A DNA stretch of 5,669 bases from Syntrophaceae bacterium (GTDB lineage Bacteria > Desulfobacterota > Syntrophia > Syntrophales > UBA2185): positions 1-5,669 of the forward strand of contig JAFNGM010000060.1 in assembly GCA_017885225.1 (NCBI GenBank), read 5' to 3'. The position numbers were made by a program, and so were the translations under genes. The notes below the pieces were generated by a model. It saw nothing but the letters and a program-made list of their open reading frames with translations, was not told the origin of the DNA and ran no database searches. Numbering within the stretch: position 1 is the first letter of the stretch; the number at the start of each line of letters is the position of its first letter. Shown piece by piece: positions 5,657 through 5,669 of this stretch.

Positions 5657-5669
5657 TATACGTAACAAA

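Noticed and set aside
5663..5669. TAACAAA at the window edge, resembling the start of integron attC sites
   Set aside because: Seven bases only, no partner core site or integrase visible, and the sequence ends there.

Overview
The window looks like a bacterial chromosome segment, most likely from a Desulfobacterota-type ('deltaproteobacterial') anaerobe or a relative. This rests on three things: the IS91-like transposase remnants (the YRPRNPQ...DCGDLHNGFAR...CKDCGHEYLLAFSCKRR type), and two solute-binding protein types, TAXI and branched-chain amino acid/LivK-like, that are abundant in that group. This is an inference from remembered family resemblance, not from a search.

Layout. Positions 1-183 hold the broken end of an IS91-like transposase N-terminal zinc-binding domain. 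An AT-rich gene-free stretch follows (147-617) with hairpins, a probable terminator (359-378), a good sigma70-type promoter (497-525) and a structured leader. This leads to a 382-residue SAM-dependent methyltransferase (618-1766). Positions 1767-2241 are degenerate junction DNA. Next come the middle third of a TAXI-type TRAP transporter binding protein (2242-2607, lacking both ends) and an apparently intact two-gene unit: a lipoprotein alpha/beta hydrolase (2724-4058) and a periplasmic LivK-type binding protein (4091-5233). From 5262 a second IS91-like N-terminal fragment begins.

The region appears to have two histories. The TAXI fragment, the hydrolase and the binding protein look like the older resident DNA: well-spaced genes with strong AGGAGG ribosome sites. 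The segment from about 147 to 2240 looks imported. It carries the methyltransferase with its own promoter and terminator, and its right edge lies against a TAXI gene that has lost its 5' part.

The most unusual feature is the pair of transposase remnants. They have diverged, largely at synonymous positions, yet both leave the recognised transposase sequence at about the same codon. Both then continue into the same short tail, M-F-x-L-I-I-N-x-[L/I]-stop, and into related AT-rich DNA ending in GTAGGTG. A possible third copy of the AT-rich tail lies at 1857-1909, just after the methyltransferase. This suggests a repeated module that may mark the edges of cargo segments. It is a hypothesis from hand alignment only. 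I saw no tRNA, rRNA or CRISPR array.
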